Shown here in pieces: positions 34,758-47,000 of a stretch of DNA of 64,000 nt. Below the pieces are notes generated by a model. It was given only the letters and a program-made list of their open reading frames with translations, did no database searches and was not told the DNA's origin. This DNA comes from Akebia trifoliata. Taxonomy: Eukaryota; Streptophyta; Magnoliopsida; Ranunculales; Lardizabalaceae. The number at the start of each line of letters is the position of its first letter. The first letter of the stretch is position 1. The stretch spans positions 124,001-188,000 of the forward strand of contig JADQWC010000228.1 in assembly GCA_017979445.1 (NCBI GenBank). The letters run 5' to 3'. A program made the translations under genes and the position numbers.

Positions 34758-35070
34758 GGGAATGTTAACGTCGAAGACCTCATGGGCATCAGTATTCTCC
34801 AACACAATTTTTTTCAATAATAAGGGTATATTAGTCTTTTTACATAATAAATATTTATTTATGTAATTAACACTTGTCTCTTTCATAATAAATGCTAAGA
34901 GTATTTAATCTTTATAATTAAATGTCTTATTGCAATAAATGATTCGACAATCAATGCAAACAAACATTTATTGTTTAAAATACCAATATAATCATGTTTA
35001 TTTTCACCAAAAGACAAAATAAATAGGATTATTATTGGAAAAAGAAAGTGTTGGAGACTTTAACATTCTC
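34758..35070. mobile_element. MITE with GGGAATGTTAACGTC ends, in TA site
   Basis: Left GGGAATGTTAACGTCGAAGA, right inward GAGAATGTTAAAGTCTCCAA. The interior is AT-rich and unrelated to the foldback copies. (TA)n lies on both sides. A fragment with the same left end (GGGAATGCTAACGTCCAAGA) lies at 61978. Confidence 0.75.
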
Positions 35071-35082
35071 TTATATATATAT

Positions 35083-35304
35083 GGTTAGGATCCATTGATT
35101 TCTGAGAATAACTCATGAAAAAAACACATGATCCCAACCCTTTAAACACAAAATCCAATAATTAAGATTTATGAGTATCTTGATAACATAAATCTCAAAT
35201 ATACTTATCCCAAAGATAAATCTCAACCATTGGATTTTGCATTTAAAGGGTTGGGCTCATGTGTTTCTTTCCTAAGTCATTCTTAGGAGTCAAGGGATCC
35301 TGAC
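35083..35304. mobile_element. MITE with GGTTAGGATCC ends, in TA site
   Basis: Left GGTTAGGATCCATTGATTTC, right inward AGTCAGGATCCCTTGACTCC. The arms continue inward ('acacatgatcccaaccctttaaa' with 'tttaaagggttgggctcatgtg'), so it is a long hairpin of about 222 bp. (TA)n lies on both sides. Confidence 0.78.
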
Positions 35305-35316
35305 TTATATATATAT

Positions 35317-35666
35317 GGGTCCCGTTCAACAACAAACATTTTGGCAAAACATTTTTCAAAATATGGGTTAGAGGTTTTGGAATGGGCTGATTTTTGGTGA
35401 GACTGATCTCTACGGTGAGATCATCCTCACCAAAAATCAGCTCATTCCAAAACTTCTAGCCCCAGTTTACAAGTTGAAAAATCGTGGACCGTCATTTTTT
35501 GTAAACCATTTTTGATGGGGTTAGAAGTTTTGGAATGGGCTGATTTTTGGTGATGATGATCTCCTCACCGTAGAGATCATCCTCACCAAAAATCAGCCCA
35601 TTCCAAAACCTCTAACCCATGTTTTGAAAAATGTTTTGCCAAAATGTTTGTTGCTGAAAATTTCCC
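35317..35666. mobile_element. foldback MITE, TA-site family, double hairpin in (TA)n
   Basis: Left GGGTCCCGTTCAACAACAAA, right inward GGGAAATTTTCAGCAACAAA. Very similar to 32619-32955. The spacer 'gaaaaatcgtggaccgtca' lies between the two hairpins. Bounded on both sides by TATATATA. Confidence 0.9.
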
Positions 35667-35684
35667 ATATATATATATATATAT

Positions 35685-36543
35685 GGGAGGCGTTCAGCGC
35701 TTTCTATTTTATCAGTCGTTTTAACAAAAGAAACTCAACCGTCGGATATAGATGAATTGGACGGTCAAGATTGCATCTGCGTTAAGTTATAGACTTATGG
35801 GCTTTTTACTACGCCATCCCTCAATTTTACATTATTTAGTACCACCTCCCTGGCACAATCACTGAAAAAGAACAGAGAGTTCGTCTGTTCTCTCTAAACC
35901 CTCGAACCTCTCTCTCTCTCTCTCGCTTGCTCCGCTGAAACCCTCTCTCTCTCTCTCGCTCACTCTGCTGAAACCCTGAGAAAGAAGCGAAACTGGGGCT
36001 TAGACCCATATCTCAGTTGGTTTGACACATTGCAAAGCAACCTTGACGTTGTGAGTCCAAATCCAACTTACCATCACCAAATTAAAAAAAAAATTTTAAA
36101 AAAATTTTGAAAAACAGAAGTGAAACCACATAGGTAACGAGAAATGGGATTTTGTGTTGTGAATTTGAGAGGCCTATTTACTATTTCTATTGTCGTCGCC
36201 TGGACAAACAAAAGAACTTGGAAGAGATTATCTTAAAAAAAGAAAGCTTAAAACTCAATTGATCATTCCACCTTGAGTTCCGATGGCGGCACTTGATGAA
36301 CAATCAGAGATTCGACACAAGTTCGAGGGTTTAGAGAGAACAGACGAACTCTTTGTTCTTTTTCAGTAATTGTGCCAGGGAGGTGGCACTAAATAATGTA
36401 AAATTGAGGGATGGCGCTGTAAAAAGCCCATAAGTCTATAACTTAACGCAGATGCAATCTTGACCGTCCAATTCATCTATATTCGACGGTTGAGTTTCTT
36501 TTGTTAAAACGACTGATAAAATAGAAGGCACTGAACGCCTCCC
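35685..36543. mobile_element. 859-bp long-TIR element in TA site, candidate Pack-MULE
   Basis: Ends GGGAGGCGTTCAGCGC and inward GGGAGGCGTTCAGTGC: the terminal style of the foldback family but a different body. The inverted arms run about 220 bp each (to about 35905 and from about 36323) and include 'gacggtcaagattgcatctg', 'aattttacattatttagt' and 'cgtctgttctctctaaaccc'. The unpaired middle (about 35905-36320) contains (CT)n, a tRNA-like stretch (35996-36090) and a short frame starting ATGGCGGCA at 36283. Flanked by (TA)n. Confidence 0.82.
35996..36090 (+). repeat. tRNA-derived SINE-like stretch, weak
   Basis: 'tatctcagttgg' (36009-36020) resembles a polymerase III A box, and 'gttgtgagtccaaatcc' stands where a B box would be, though it is degenerate. 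The same layout with better boxes is seen at 53741-53830, with the shared words 'gacacattgcaaagcaac..tg..gttgtg'. Confidence 0.4.
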
Positions 36544-36564
36544 TATATATATAGAGAGAGAGAA

Positions 36565-36934
36565 AGGTCTCGTTCAACAGACAACATAAGGAAGCCAACA
36601 CATTTGTCCTATATAAGTTAGAAATTTCACAATGGGCCATTTTTTTTTTCTTTGTGAGGATGATCTCTATGGTGAGGAGATCATCCTCACAAAAATCAGC
36701 CTAATTTGAAACTTGTAACTCCATCAAAAGTGGTTTAGAATTGTAGACCGTTGATCTTTTACCATCAATTTATAAATCATTTTTGATGAAGTTCGAAGTC
36801 TCGGATTGGGCTAACTTTTTGTGAAGGGGATCTCCTCACTATAGAGATCATCCTCACAAAAATCAGCCAAATTCAAAACTTTTAAGCCATATAGGAAAAT
36901 TTTTGTCTCCCAACGTTTTCATCGAACGCTACCT
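36565..36934. mobile_element. foldback MITE, TA-site family, double hairpin
   Basis: Left AGGTCTCGTTCAACAGAC, right inward AGGTAGCGTTCGATGAAA. Two hairpins ('tgaggatgatctc'/'gagatcatcctcac') with the spacer 'tttataaatcatttttgatg'. A TATATATA/GAGAGA flank lies on the left and 'tatatattt' on the right. Confidence 0.8.
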
Positions 36935-37319
36935 ATATATTTAACATAAAATGTTTGAAATGCCTTTTTGTTCAACCTTTGACAAAATACGAGAAAAAAA
37001 AAAAAACCTACTGTCTTCTAACTTATAAGGTTAAAATGCATACCTTTTTCTATCTCCTTCAACCAACAAACCTCAAGAACAATATCAGGATTTAGGGGAT
37101 GTTGAAGGCCTTCAATAGATTTTAGGGAAGAAAAATAGGGTAATTGCCAAGATGTTGAAGACAAGTTTTGAAGAGGTTATCTTAAAGGTTGAGACAATGG
37201 GTCTTGGAGGCATCATTAGTCTTGTTATGTAAGACTAGAAGCCAAGAGGTGTCTCACTAGTCATAAGCTTGAAAATATAGTCAAAATTTTATCGAAACCC
37301 GGAGGTCTAAGACTAGGTT
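36935..37319. other. intergenic, no gene
   Basis: Nothing recognised. Confidence 0.4.
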
Positions 37320-39030
37320 GTAATGACTATGTGAAAGTGCCTTGACCCGTGGAATGCGGATCCGCTTTTGGCACCCTTTGGGTGCAATGGAGTCGTCACC
37401 TAGTCATAGGTCTTGGAACCAACATGACCTCAAATTAGATTTGATCGGTTTGCAATACAGGTAGTAGGCAAGGAGTCAGGTTACAAAAATCAAAAAGTGA
37501 GAGGCACCAAACTCACCCAACTCAAAGTCGCTCTCTACTATGATCCATGGACGTTCAACCTAATTTAACTACAGTCAATGTGCTAAGATTAGATGTAACA
37601 TAGTCCCATCATCATTGTTTCATGCCTGAATCCCAACCAATCAATGTCCAAATCAATAAATTTAGGCTATTCTTGCCCCGACTTTGCAAATCGAACCAAT
37701 CTAATGAATAACTATGGAAACCTCACCACTTTTTGCAAACCACAAGTTATGGAATCTATAGGGAAAGATACAAAATCATGTAATGTATGTGAGAAGATCC
37801 CGACTCATAAGGCCAAGGAAAGAAACCAGATGGGAGTCGAAGAGGAAACCAAAAGGATGACTTAGCTAGTAAATGAACCCAAATGCACTGTCATAATCAC
37901 AAGCACACACTCACCCTCTTTAGAAAGTCATGTGAGGATATTTGATAATCTTATAGAATCTTTCGTAGATTAGAAACATGCCAAAATAATTACAACCCAT
38001 GTGGCAAAAAGACAAGTCCAAATCGCACCGAAATAGGAAAGTGTGGTCAACAAGAAAACAGTCAATAACATAGAAATCCGCATTAGAAAGGAAGAACAAA
38101 GAAAATCTATAACTGGGACAACCAATACGAACTAAAGTACACAATTTTTTACAAACTTATATTATTATTCTATTGAATTGATTACTGAATTGAGTATTGG
38201 AGTATACCAATAGAAAATTGATAGAATATCCTGAAGAAGTTACTCAAAGACAAGGGAGAAGATTCCCAAGAATAAATCCCCCATAACTTTAGCATTGTCT
38301 GTGAGAACCTTCTCCCCTCAAATTTTTTGACGAAGTACCTTCACAAGCAACTTTGAGACCAAAAAAATGTCGAGAAGGAGAGGTAGACCATCACGTTCAG
38401 AGTCTACAACAGCAACATCTACAGGACCCAAGTAGGGGAACAACAAATGGAGGTCCCCTACCAATAGAGAATCAACCGCCACCCCACTGATAGAGATTCA
38501 ACTGCTTCTACAGTAGTGGGATGCGATGAGAATGGAGGTAGAAGATGAAAAAGGGAACAAAAGGAGTTGATCGAAAAACTCTTGCAAGAAAATTGAGCAC
38601 ATCAACAAGTTGAGGAAACTATAAAAGAAGCCCTGTGGGGGGGGGTTTTTTTTTTTAACATTCTACCTTGTCTTTGAGTAACTTTTTGATAATACTCCAT
38701 CAATTTCTTATGGATATACTTCAATGCTCAAGTTAGTAACCAATTCGACAAAATAACAACATAATTTTGCAAAAAAATGTGTATCTTAGTTTCCGATATT
38801 GATCCTCTTATTTATAGATTATAAATTTTCTTTGTTATTCCCTTCTAATCCGGACTTTATGTCATTGACAGTTTCCTTGTTGATTACACTTCTAAATTTT
38901 GATGAGATTTGGACTTATCTATTTGTCACGTGGGCTATAACCGTTTTAGCACTTTTTTGCTTACTAAAGATTCTTGAATTCCCCTGACAACTTTCTAAAG
39001 AGGGTAAATGTGTACTCAGGATGATGATAG
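37320..39030 (+). mobile_element. Ty3/gypsy LTR and gag fragment between inverted LTR-like arms
   Basis: The segment 37880-38270 and the segment 38660-39030 are inverted copies of each other. For example 'aaattttctttgttattccc' at the right matches the reverse of the left, and 'ttgtctttgagtaactttttg' is the inverse of 'gttactcaaagacaa'. The loop contains 'attgtctgtgagaacc' (38295-38310), like the region just after the LTR of Athila/Tat gypsy elements (GCCGTCTGTGGGAAC), and at 38368 a gag-like start MSRRRGRPSRSES. So an LTR and gag start are followed by a second LTR piece in the wrong orientation. Left of this, 37320-37560 is further LTR-like DNA. The short frames on both arms are LTR translation. 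Confidence 0.6.
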
Positions 39031-40919
39031 TATATTCAGATTCATTTACATGCCAAGTGAAACCCTTTTGTTTCTTCCCTACTTCCTACATGGTTTCTCT
39101 TTGGCCTTATGCCAAGAATGCTTCATAAGATTCTCATCCCTATTTTCTTACAAATTAATCATTAATTAACAAATCTACACCAATGAGCCGTTCTCTTTAC
39201 CCAATGTCTCCAAGGCCATTTATGAAGAAGAAGGATGTATTCAACAACTTCGCTTTTCTTATCACACATATATATACTTTTGCTAAGTCTTCGCTTTTCT
39301 AACCATATGACACCTCTATACTTTTTAAATTACACAAGCTTCCAATTAACCAGACAAATCTTCTGCCAGCCTTTTCTATTTATGTTTTTAATTGGTACTA
39401 GCCTTTTCAATCCCATTAGAAATCCACTAGAAGTTTTCCAATTCAAATAGCAACTTAGTCAGGAATGTTAAAAGAGTAACATTTAGAAATAGTCACGTGA
39501 ATGCCCTTTTCTCAAAGTATAGATATTGATCTATGGTTCAGTTTTAAACTTGGTGCTTAACAAAGGTAAACTGTTCAGTAAAACAAGCTAGAAGGAAGTC
39601 CCCTTTCGAGATTGTCTAGGGTAGGATCAAACTTTAAAATCTCATTTCAATCAAGAGAAAAATCGAGATGGTCTCGAGCAAAGCATTCTAAAACATTTCA
39701 AGACAATCTGAAACATTGATGTTTCGGGATCAATACTTGTTTGAGTCTTGGCAAAAACTGAAATGCTTCACTATAACATTCCAAATTGGAACGGAACATT
39801 GAAGTTTGAACCATAGGTAGGATCCCTACAAGGTGCCAGCCAAAGATATGGAGAGCGAGACTTACAAAGTTGAATCTTTTTCTGAAAGCTTTTTATAGGA
39901 ATGACGCAATCAAATCTTTCAAGGTGATTGAGAGATGATTTACATAAAGAGAGGTCCCATGAGAGATGAAGGAAACAACCAACCAGGTAGAACTCTAAAA
40001 GCTTGATATATCTCCAGTGCTCAATACCTCTAATCTATATATTTATATGGGTAGTGATGATCAAATCAAAGCAACTTGACAACTATCTTGCACGAAACAA
40101 GATGAAGGAAACACCACCAAACAGTGCTTACTAATAAAAAAAGTGAAACCCTATCTCTAAAAAGACATTTAAGTTATAAAAAAATTGGAGACTCACAGAA
40201 TTTATACGTTGGAGATATTGAGTTTTGTCCAACAGAACTTTGGAGAGCAGTCATTTTTAACCATTGTTTTGCTATTTTGTAGTTCAAACAGTTCCTGCTT
40301 ATTTCATAGGGAGACAAACTAGACGAACAAGGATTTCAGTTTCCAACTTATTATGAAACAAAAGAACCTGTGAAACAAACACAACCAAGAGGACAAGCTA
40401 AGAAACTTGGGAGGAAACCAACTAAATGGATAAAGAAAGATAGGTTTTTTCTTAGTTTTTTACAACCTCAATATGTCATTTTGACCTTCCTGTTGGCATT
40501 TTATTATCTCATGCTTGAGTCCTTAAAACATGCTTCACATTTTCATTACTGGGAAATCCTCTTAAAGAGCAAGACACATCAAATTACCAAACCATGTATG
40601 TTAGGTAGCCTTTGAGTGTTGTGAAGGTAGTTAGCTACAAAGATTTACACCAATTCTTGATGCATCTACTCGTGAATTGGCACACTCCACAATGAAGTCA
40701 AAATAATTGACTAGGCAAATAATATTAATTACAATGTTAGTTTCATCTCAAACATAGCAAAGCACATCAAAATGATTTTAGTTTTGACAAAAATCCAATG
40801 AAAAAAGTATATAATTTTTCTATTCTACCAGGATGAAATAAGAAGGAATCAACATATTTGATATCAAATAGATTGATAGAAGCAATAGAAAGGAACAAAG
40901 AAAAACGGCATACCAAGCC
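39031..40919. other. intergenic, downstream of CNX2, no gene
   Basis: No recognisable coding domain or element. The nearest part (about 40700-40919) should contain the CNX2 3'-untranslated region on the minus strand, but no clear polyadenylation site is seen. Confidence 0.4.
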
Positions 40920-41003
40920 TCAGCCACCTATATGTATCATAGGTCTATTTGCCGTCTTTGCAATGTCAAACATGCCAGCATGAGCAGCTTTCTTCCTCTT
41001 CAC
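40920..41003 (-). CDS. CNX2: CNX2 exon 6, C-terminus
   Basis: 27 codons plus [23 protein letters not shown] then PMIHIGG. The terminal Gly-Gly is invariant in MoaA/CNX2. Acceptor GTTTTAG at 41004. Without this exon the protein would lack its catalytically needed tail. Confidence 0.92.
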   Translation of the reverse strand: MKRKKAAHAGMFDIAKTANRPMIHIGG

Positions 41004-44000
41004 CTAAAACAAGAAGAACTACTTAAGAGATCAAATCATCTATAAATCACATATTCACATGATCATCAATCTTATTGGGCTATTATAGTACGTTTTATGG
41101 TCATTCAACCTAAAATAACTGTTAAGCATCCAAAGTGTTACCATACACCGTTCGGGTTTTCACTTTAATGCCGTAAACCCCTTGATCTTAGTCTTTTCTT
41201 ATGCACTAATAAAAATGACGCAAATGCCCTCATATTCAACCTCTAACCTAAACTTTTGATTCTTCTTCTTAAAAACCAACCTTTTTCAAGTTCTTCAAAT
41301 CAAGGATAAATTATTTATTTATTTTCTTTAAATAAGTTATATAAACACATTTAACTCTTCTAAATTTTAAAAAATCAGATCATTACATTCTACCCTCATT
41401 TTAAAAAAATAGTCCACTAAATTTATGAACATATTTTTGAAATAAATATGAATACGTTTCCTGGATTTTTATTTTCTCATACCCAAGTGGATTCCTTAGC
41501 AGTACAATATTGCCAATAAACCTTTATCACAGATATCGGTCTAGATCTGAGAACTTGTTTTTTATTGTCTAGAATTTGAACTGGTTGCTCGACATAAGTT
41601 AAATCTTCCTTTAACTGCATTTGCTCGTACTCCAATATATAAGAAGGATCTAGCTCATATCATTTGAGCATTGATACACGGAATACTTTGTGAACACCTG
41701 ACAATTGAGTTGGAAGAGCTAACTTGGATTCTACTTCTCCAATTCTATCTAAAATTTAGAATGAACCTATATATCTTGGAGCATTCCCTTCATCTCAAAT
41801 AGTGTTACTCCTTTTATCGAAGAAACTTTTAAGAATACACGATCTCCAACTTGAAATTTCAACAGTCGTCTCCCATGCAATCTTACAATCTCCTTAATGT
41901 ATAGTCTTGTCAATTGATCTAAGGAGTAAGTAGCTATGATAACTAAAAAGTGAACCGACTTAATAAGCGGATCAATAATTATCCAGATAATATCATAATC
42001 ATTTCTTGTCCTAAACAATCCTAACATAAATTCCACTGTCACTTTGGACTTGAACAACTCGAAAAAATTATATACAAAAACCTACCACATGTCAAAGACA
42101 AATATTCAAAGTGGTTCCAAATGAATCAGAAAATATTGGGGAATAAAGAACTATTTCAAGAGTTAGGAATTTTGAACTAGAACATGTAAAACTCTCTTCA
42201 TTGGTCCGAAAAGAAGATATACAGACCCCGGACATGTAAACAAAAGAATAGACCCTGCTGAGGTCTCTAGTAAATATGACGAATTTTTAATGGTGGAGTT
42301 GAAATGAGAAGAAAGCGTAGGAGACAATTTTGCAATATTAAAAGAACTAGAAGAAGAAGAAGAAAATCTATAGAACATTGGTACATGAAATACATTGTGA
42401 ACAACTGACAACTAAGGTGGAAGAGCTCACTTGCAAGTTACTTTTGGTAAGTTTGGGGGTCCAACTCAAAATCAATAGGCAAGGAGTGGAGAGGCCCAGG
42501 AGGTTATAAGGAGAGAGACAAGGCAATGAGTGTCCGACGTGGGAATAAACAACTTTTCCCTTATCTAATTCTCGAATAGACCAATACAATTTGAAGCTAA
42601 CTTACCCTTCTTCCCAAATTGCATGACCTCTTCTTCCTTCTTTTTTTTTTAACTCAAATGTCAGTTGCATCCTCCAATTAGTTAAAATGCTCGAGTCTGC
42701 TCTAACTATACTCTAAATCCCAATCACAAACTATTATTAACCATCACTCCCAAATTATTAATAAGCTATTATTCTTGTACTCTTGCGACTCAAAGTATCA
42801 ACAACAAAGGATACTAGGTAATAAATTTATAATCTTTAACCAAAAAAAATTCCTATACCTTCTTTTTTCATTTTCAATGCCTTATAAGAAAAAGATATTT
42901 CAGACATCTATGCCTAGTAAAAATTTCAAGCTTCTCACCATACAAGAAGTGTCTCCAAACTTTTAAAGCAAAGACTACTGCAGCTAACTCCTAATTATGG
43001 ATGGAATAATTCTTTTCGTAGTTCTTCAACTACCTTGTAGTATGAGTGACTACTTTTCCCAGTTGCATTAAGATACACCCCAAACCCATATGAAAAGTAT
43101 CAGTATAAATCACCAAACCTCTACTACTAGAAGGAATAATTATAATAAGGCCGATGTGAAACAAGTTCTCAACCCTTGAAAACTTCATTCACATCCATCA
43201 ATCCACAAAAACATAACTTCTTCCGAGTTAATTGAGTCAATGGAGCTATAAGTCTGGGGACATTAATATCCAGCTAATTTTAGAAAACTCCTAATCTTTG
43301 ATATAGTTGAAGAACGTTCTTATCTGAGTGTTGCTTCAACCATTACAAGACGTAGTGATACTCATTTAAAGACATACCCCTAAAATTTCACTTCCTAAAG
43401 CAAAATTTACACTTCCTCAATTTCCAAATAAATGATTGTGTCTTCAAACTTGAAGAGCTAATCTCAAATAGTCTTCATAAAATTCTTAACTTGAAAAAAT
43501 AAATCAAATATTGTCAATAAAACCACAACAATTTGATCCTACTAATCCTAGTATAGCTGAAAAATTCTATTTATTAATTCCATAAATGCAGCGAAACATT
43601 TGTTAATCTAAACGACATTAACCAAAAACTAATAGTGTCCACAACAAGTTCTTAACGAAAACTTGAGAATATACTCATCCCATACTCTAAGCTGATGATA
43701 ACCTGACCTCAAGGTAATTTTTTTTAAAAACACTGGACTTTTCTCACTAATCAAATAAATCACCAATCCTAGACAAAGAATACTAATTCTTTATTGTTAC
43801 CTTATTCAACAATTGACAATCGATACACAACCTCATTGTCCCATCTTTTCTCGTAACAAACAATATTGAAGCACCTCAAGGCGAAACACTGGATTATTAA
43901 AACCTTTATCAAATTAATCCTAAAATTGCTCTTTAGTTATTTAAGCCAGACAAGTGTCATCTGAAGTGGTGCTCTAGATGTTGGACTAATTTCCGGAATC

Positions 44001-47000
44001 AACTTAATGGTAAACTCAATTTCCTTATGTGGAAGTAATCCAAACAACTCTTCTAAAGACATATCAACGCACTCACGAACAACCAGGATATCCTTTAGCA
44101 ATATTTTCTCCTTTGGTGCCTTAATAACACATATTAAGTATCACTTGCATCTTCTCTTAAGCAACAACTCTGCTCATAAATACTTGGTCATTTGGAGAGA
44201 ATAATTTCCTTTAGAACATATACACTAAAACACCATCCTATCCAGCATCTAAATAGTTACTATCTTTCTAAAACAATCAACACTAAAACAATTTACATTT
44301 AGTCAATTCATGCCTAAAATAACATCAAAGTCCTGCATGTCTAGCAAAATAAAGTCTATCACCAATTTTTGACGATCAACCCATATAATACTAACACTAT
44401 ATACCAAATCAGTCAACACAGTATCACCTACTATTGTGGCTATTGACAGTGTATGATCTAATTCATAAACTTCTACTTCAAGATAATTAGCAAAACATGG
44501 AGAAACAATAAAATGCGTAGAGCCAGGATCTATAAACATTCTTGCTAACTGATGAAAAATATAAAGAGTACGTTTTGTCATTGCTTTGGATGTACTTGCA
44601 TGTGTTGCTTTCTTATCATTGAATAGTCTCTTCTACCGTGATTTGACTGATCACATTGAAAATAAACTCCCATCATAATGCACAGTTTTTTTCCATGGTT
44701 TCAACCACAATGCAAACATTTACTTACTTCATTCCGCATTCAAGTTACTGATTTATCCTAAAATATTGATCTTTTAATTACTGGTTCTTGTCATTCTTTA
44801 TTTCTATAAGTAGGGGCTACTTCCTTTATTAATGAATGATAACATCACTCAATTTAGTTCCCACCATGTTTTATATGGATCTTCTTCTTCTAGTTATTCT
44901 AATTCCAACTCCAATACTAAAATCTCACGGTATTTACTAGTAACCTCTTCAAGGTTTGTTTTTCTTTCTACATAATCAGGATTTATATATCTTCTTTTTG
45001 GAACAATGAGGGGGGTTCTAAAAGGTTCATTTGATATTTTTGTAATTAGAACTTTCTATATATCGTTCCTTATAAAGATAGAATAACCGAAATCTTCATC
45101 TTCTTATTCTTTGAATTCATCTTCCTTATGTTTGGCTAGAGGAGGTTAATTAAGTCCTACTAGTTCTATATTCCTTCATATGTTCTATATTCCTTCAAAA
45201 TTCTTAACTTTTGAAATAGTTCTATATTCCTTCATATTTTCTTATTCATTTTGAACCACTTTGAATACTTATCTTTGAAATGTGGTAGGTTTTCATATAC
45301 AACTTTTTCGAGTTATCAAAGTCCAGAGTCACAATGGATTTTGAATGAAGATTGTCTAGGACAAGAAATGGTTATGAAATTATCTAGATGATAGTTGATC
45401 CGCTTACCAAATCAGTTCACTTTCTAGTTACAAAGGCTACTTACTCCTTAGATCAATTGGCAAGATTATACATTAAAAAAATTGTAAGACTAATGAGATT
45501 CTAAAACTATTGCATTCGATCGTGAATATAAGTGAAAATGAATATAAAGAGATTTTCAATGATCATGAATCATTAGTGTATCGTCAGATTTCTATATTAA
45601 TATCATGGTTTCTTTTCATGACGTTCTTCTTTTCAATATCATTGAAAAAGTTTACATAAATGCGATTTGAAGGTAATCAATATTTACATTATTGGTTTCA
45701 TTGTTTATGTTAAAAATGTATTCCTCGTAACTTTCTTGAAATTGTGTTTTGAAGTAACCAACCTCTGATTTCTACTTAAAACTATATGCATAAGTTAGAT
45801 TTACTTGTTGGGCTTTCCCCAAAGCTCAACCTTCCCTCATACCCCATTGAAGAGTAAGTTGAGAATATGAGTATCAATGAGTTGATTCCACATATACCTA
45901 GAACCAGAATCTAAATAAATCTCAGTTCTGATTCTTATTGATTTCGATTTCGGGCATGAGATCCTTGGACCCATAACCGACCCTACAAATAATCGATACC
46001 CATCAAATAGCCATTGGGATAGATAATTTTTTTTTTTAATGAGCGAAAATTATGAGAATCAATGAAATAGACAATTATTTTACAGATGTAACAATTTAAC
46101 TTGTAACTCCTTAATTGAAAGTTAAGAACAACAATAAATTCTTCAAGCAAATCAAACTTTTGAGAATAAAATCATACAAAATTATAGTATGAACCATTCG
46201 TCATTGAAATTGTATAAAAATATGAAAAATGAATGGAAGTTCATGTAGAGAAAATGTAAAAAGTAAAGAATTCACATTTTCTTTATATTCTAATCTTACT
46301 TCAACTATATTTACTTCAAGATATTTCTTTGTAAGCATTTAATTAGACTACTAGTTTTATTATAATGTTATAAATTTATTAGGTACCAGAAGGATACCCG
46401 ATTCTTATTGGGTCCTTAAGATAGCTACCCAGAACCAAACCTGAGAATGATTGGATCCATATTGGTAGACCCAAAACCAACTAATCAATTTTGGGTACAT
46501 CGGGTAATTGGGTACCCATTGACACCCTTAGTTGAGATTGTAGGACCAGAAAGACATTTGATTTTTGGTAGGACAGATGTTCTTTTGGTGTAAGTACTTG
46601 TGTAACTTGCATATAAGTTGTAAAAAGTCAATTATGATTAGGATCATGTAATTGGAACTAGATGTTAATGTGACTTTGGTTACTTTGAAGTTGTAATTTT
46701 GATTGTGATTATTGAAGAGCTAAAAAAACGTGGTAATTACAAGTAAGAAAAAAAATTAAGTACAGAAATAACGAGGAAACTCTATCGAATTTTCTAATAA
46801 TTAATACACTATTTAAGGAGTTGTCAAAGGTCACTCCTTGTGATCTAAAAATTTAAGATAATCAGAATTCCAAATATTGGGACGTGACATCATCTCCTTT
46901 TTCATTTTTTCGTCATCATTGTCTTCTTCTTTTTCCACCGATTGCATTCCATATGTATGACTACGACAACAACGGAAGGCATCCATACATATGACTGCGG

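Noticed and set aside
37644..38144. Short frames on both strands at 37.6-38.1 kb and 38.8-39.0 kb as related small membrane proteins
   Set aside because: They are the same LTR-like sequence read from the two inverted arms; hydrophobicity follows from T-rich composition.
42163..42411. Ser-rich minus-strand frame (SSSSSSSF) as a gene
   Set aside because: The Ser run comes from a GAA repeat and the neighbouring residues are a gypsy integrase tail; it lies in a CNX2 intron.
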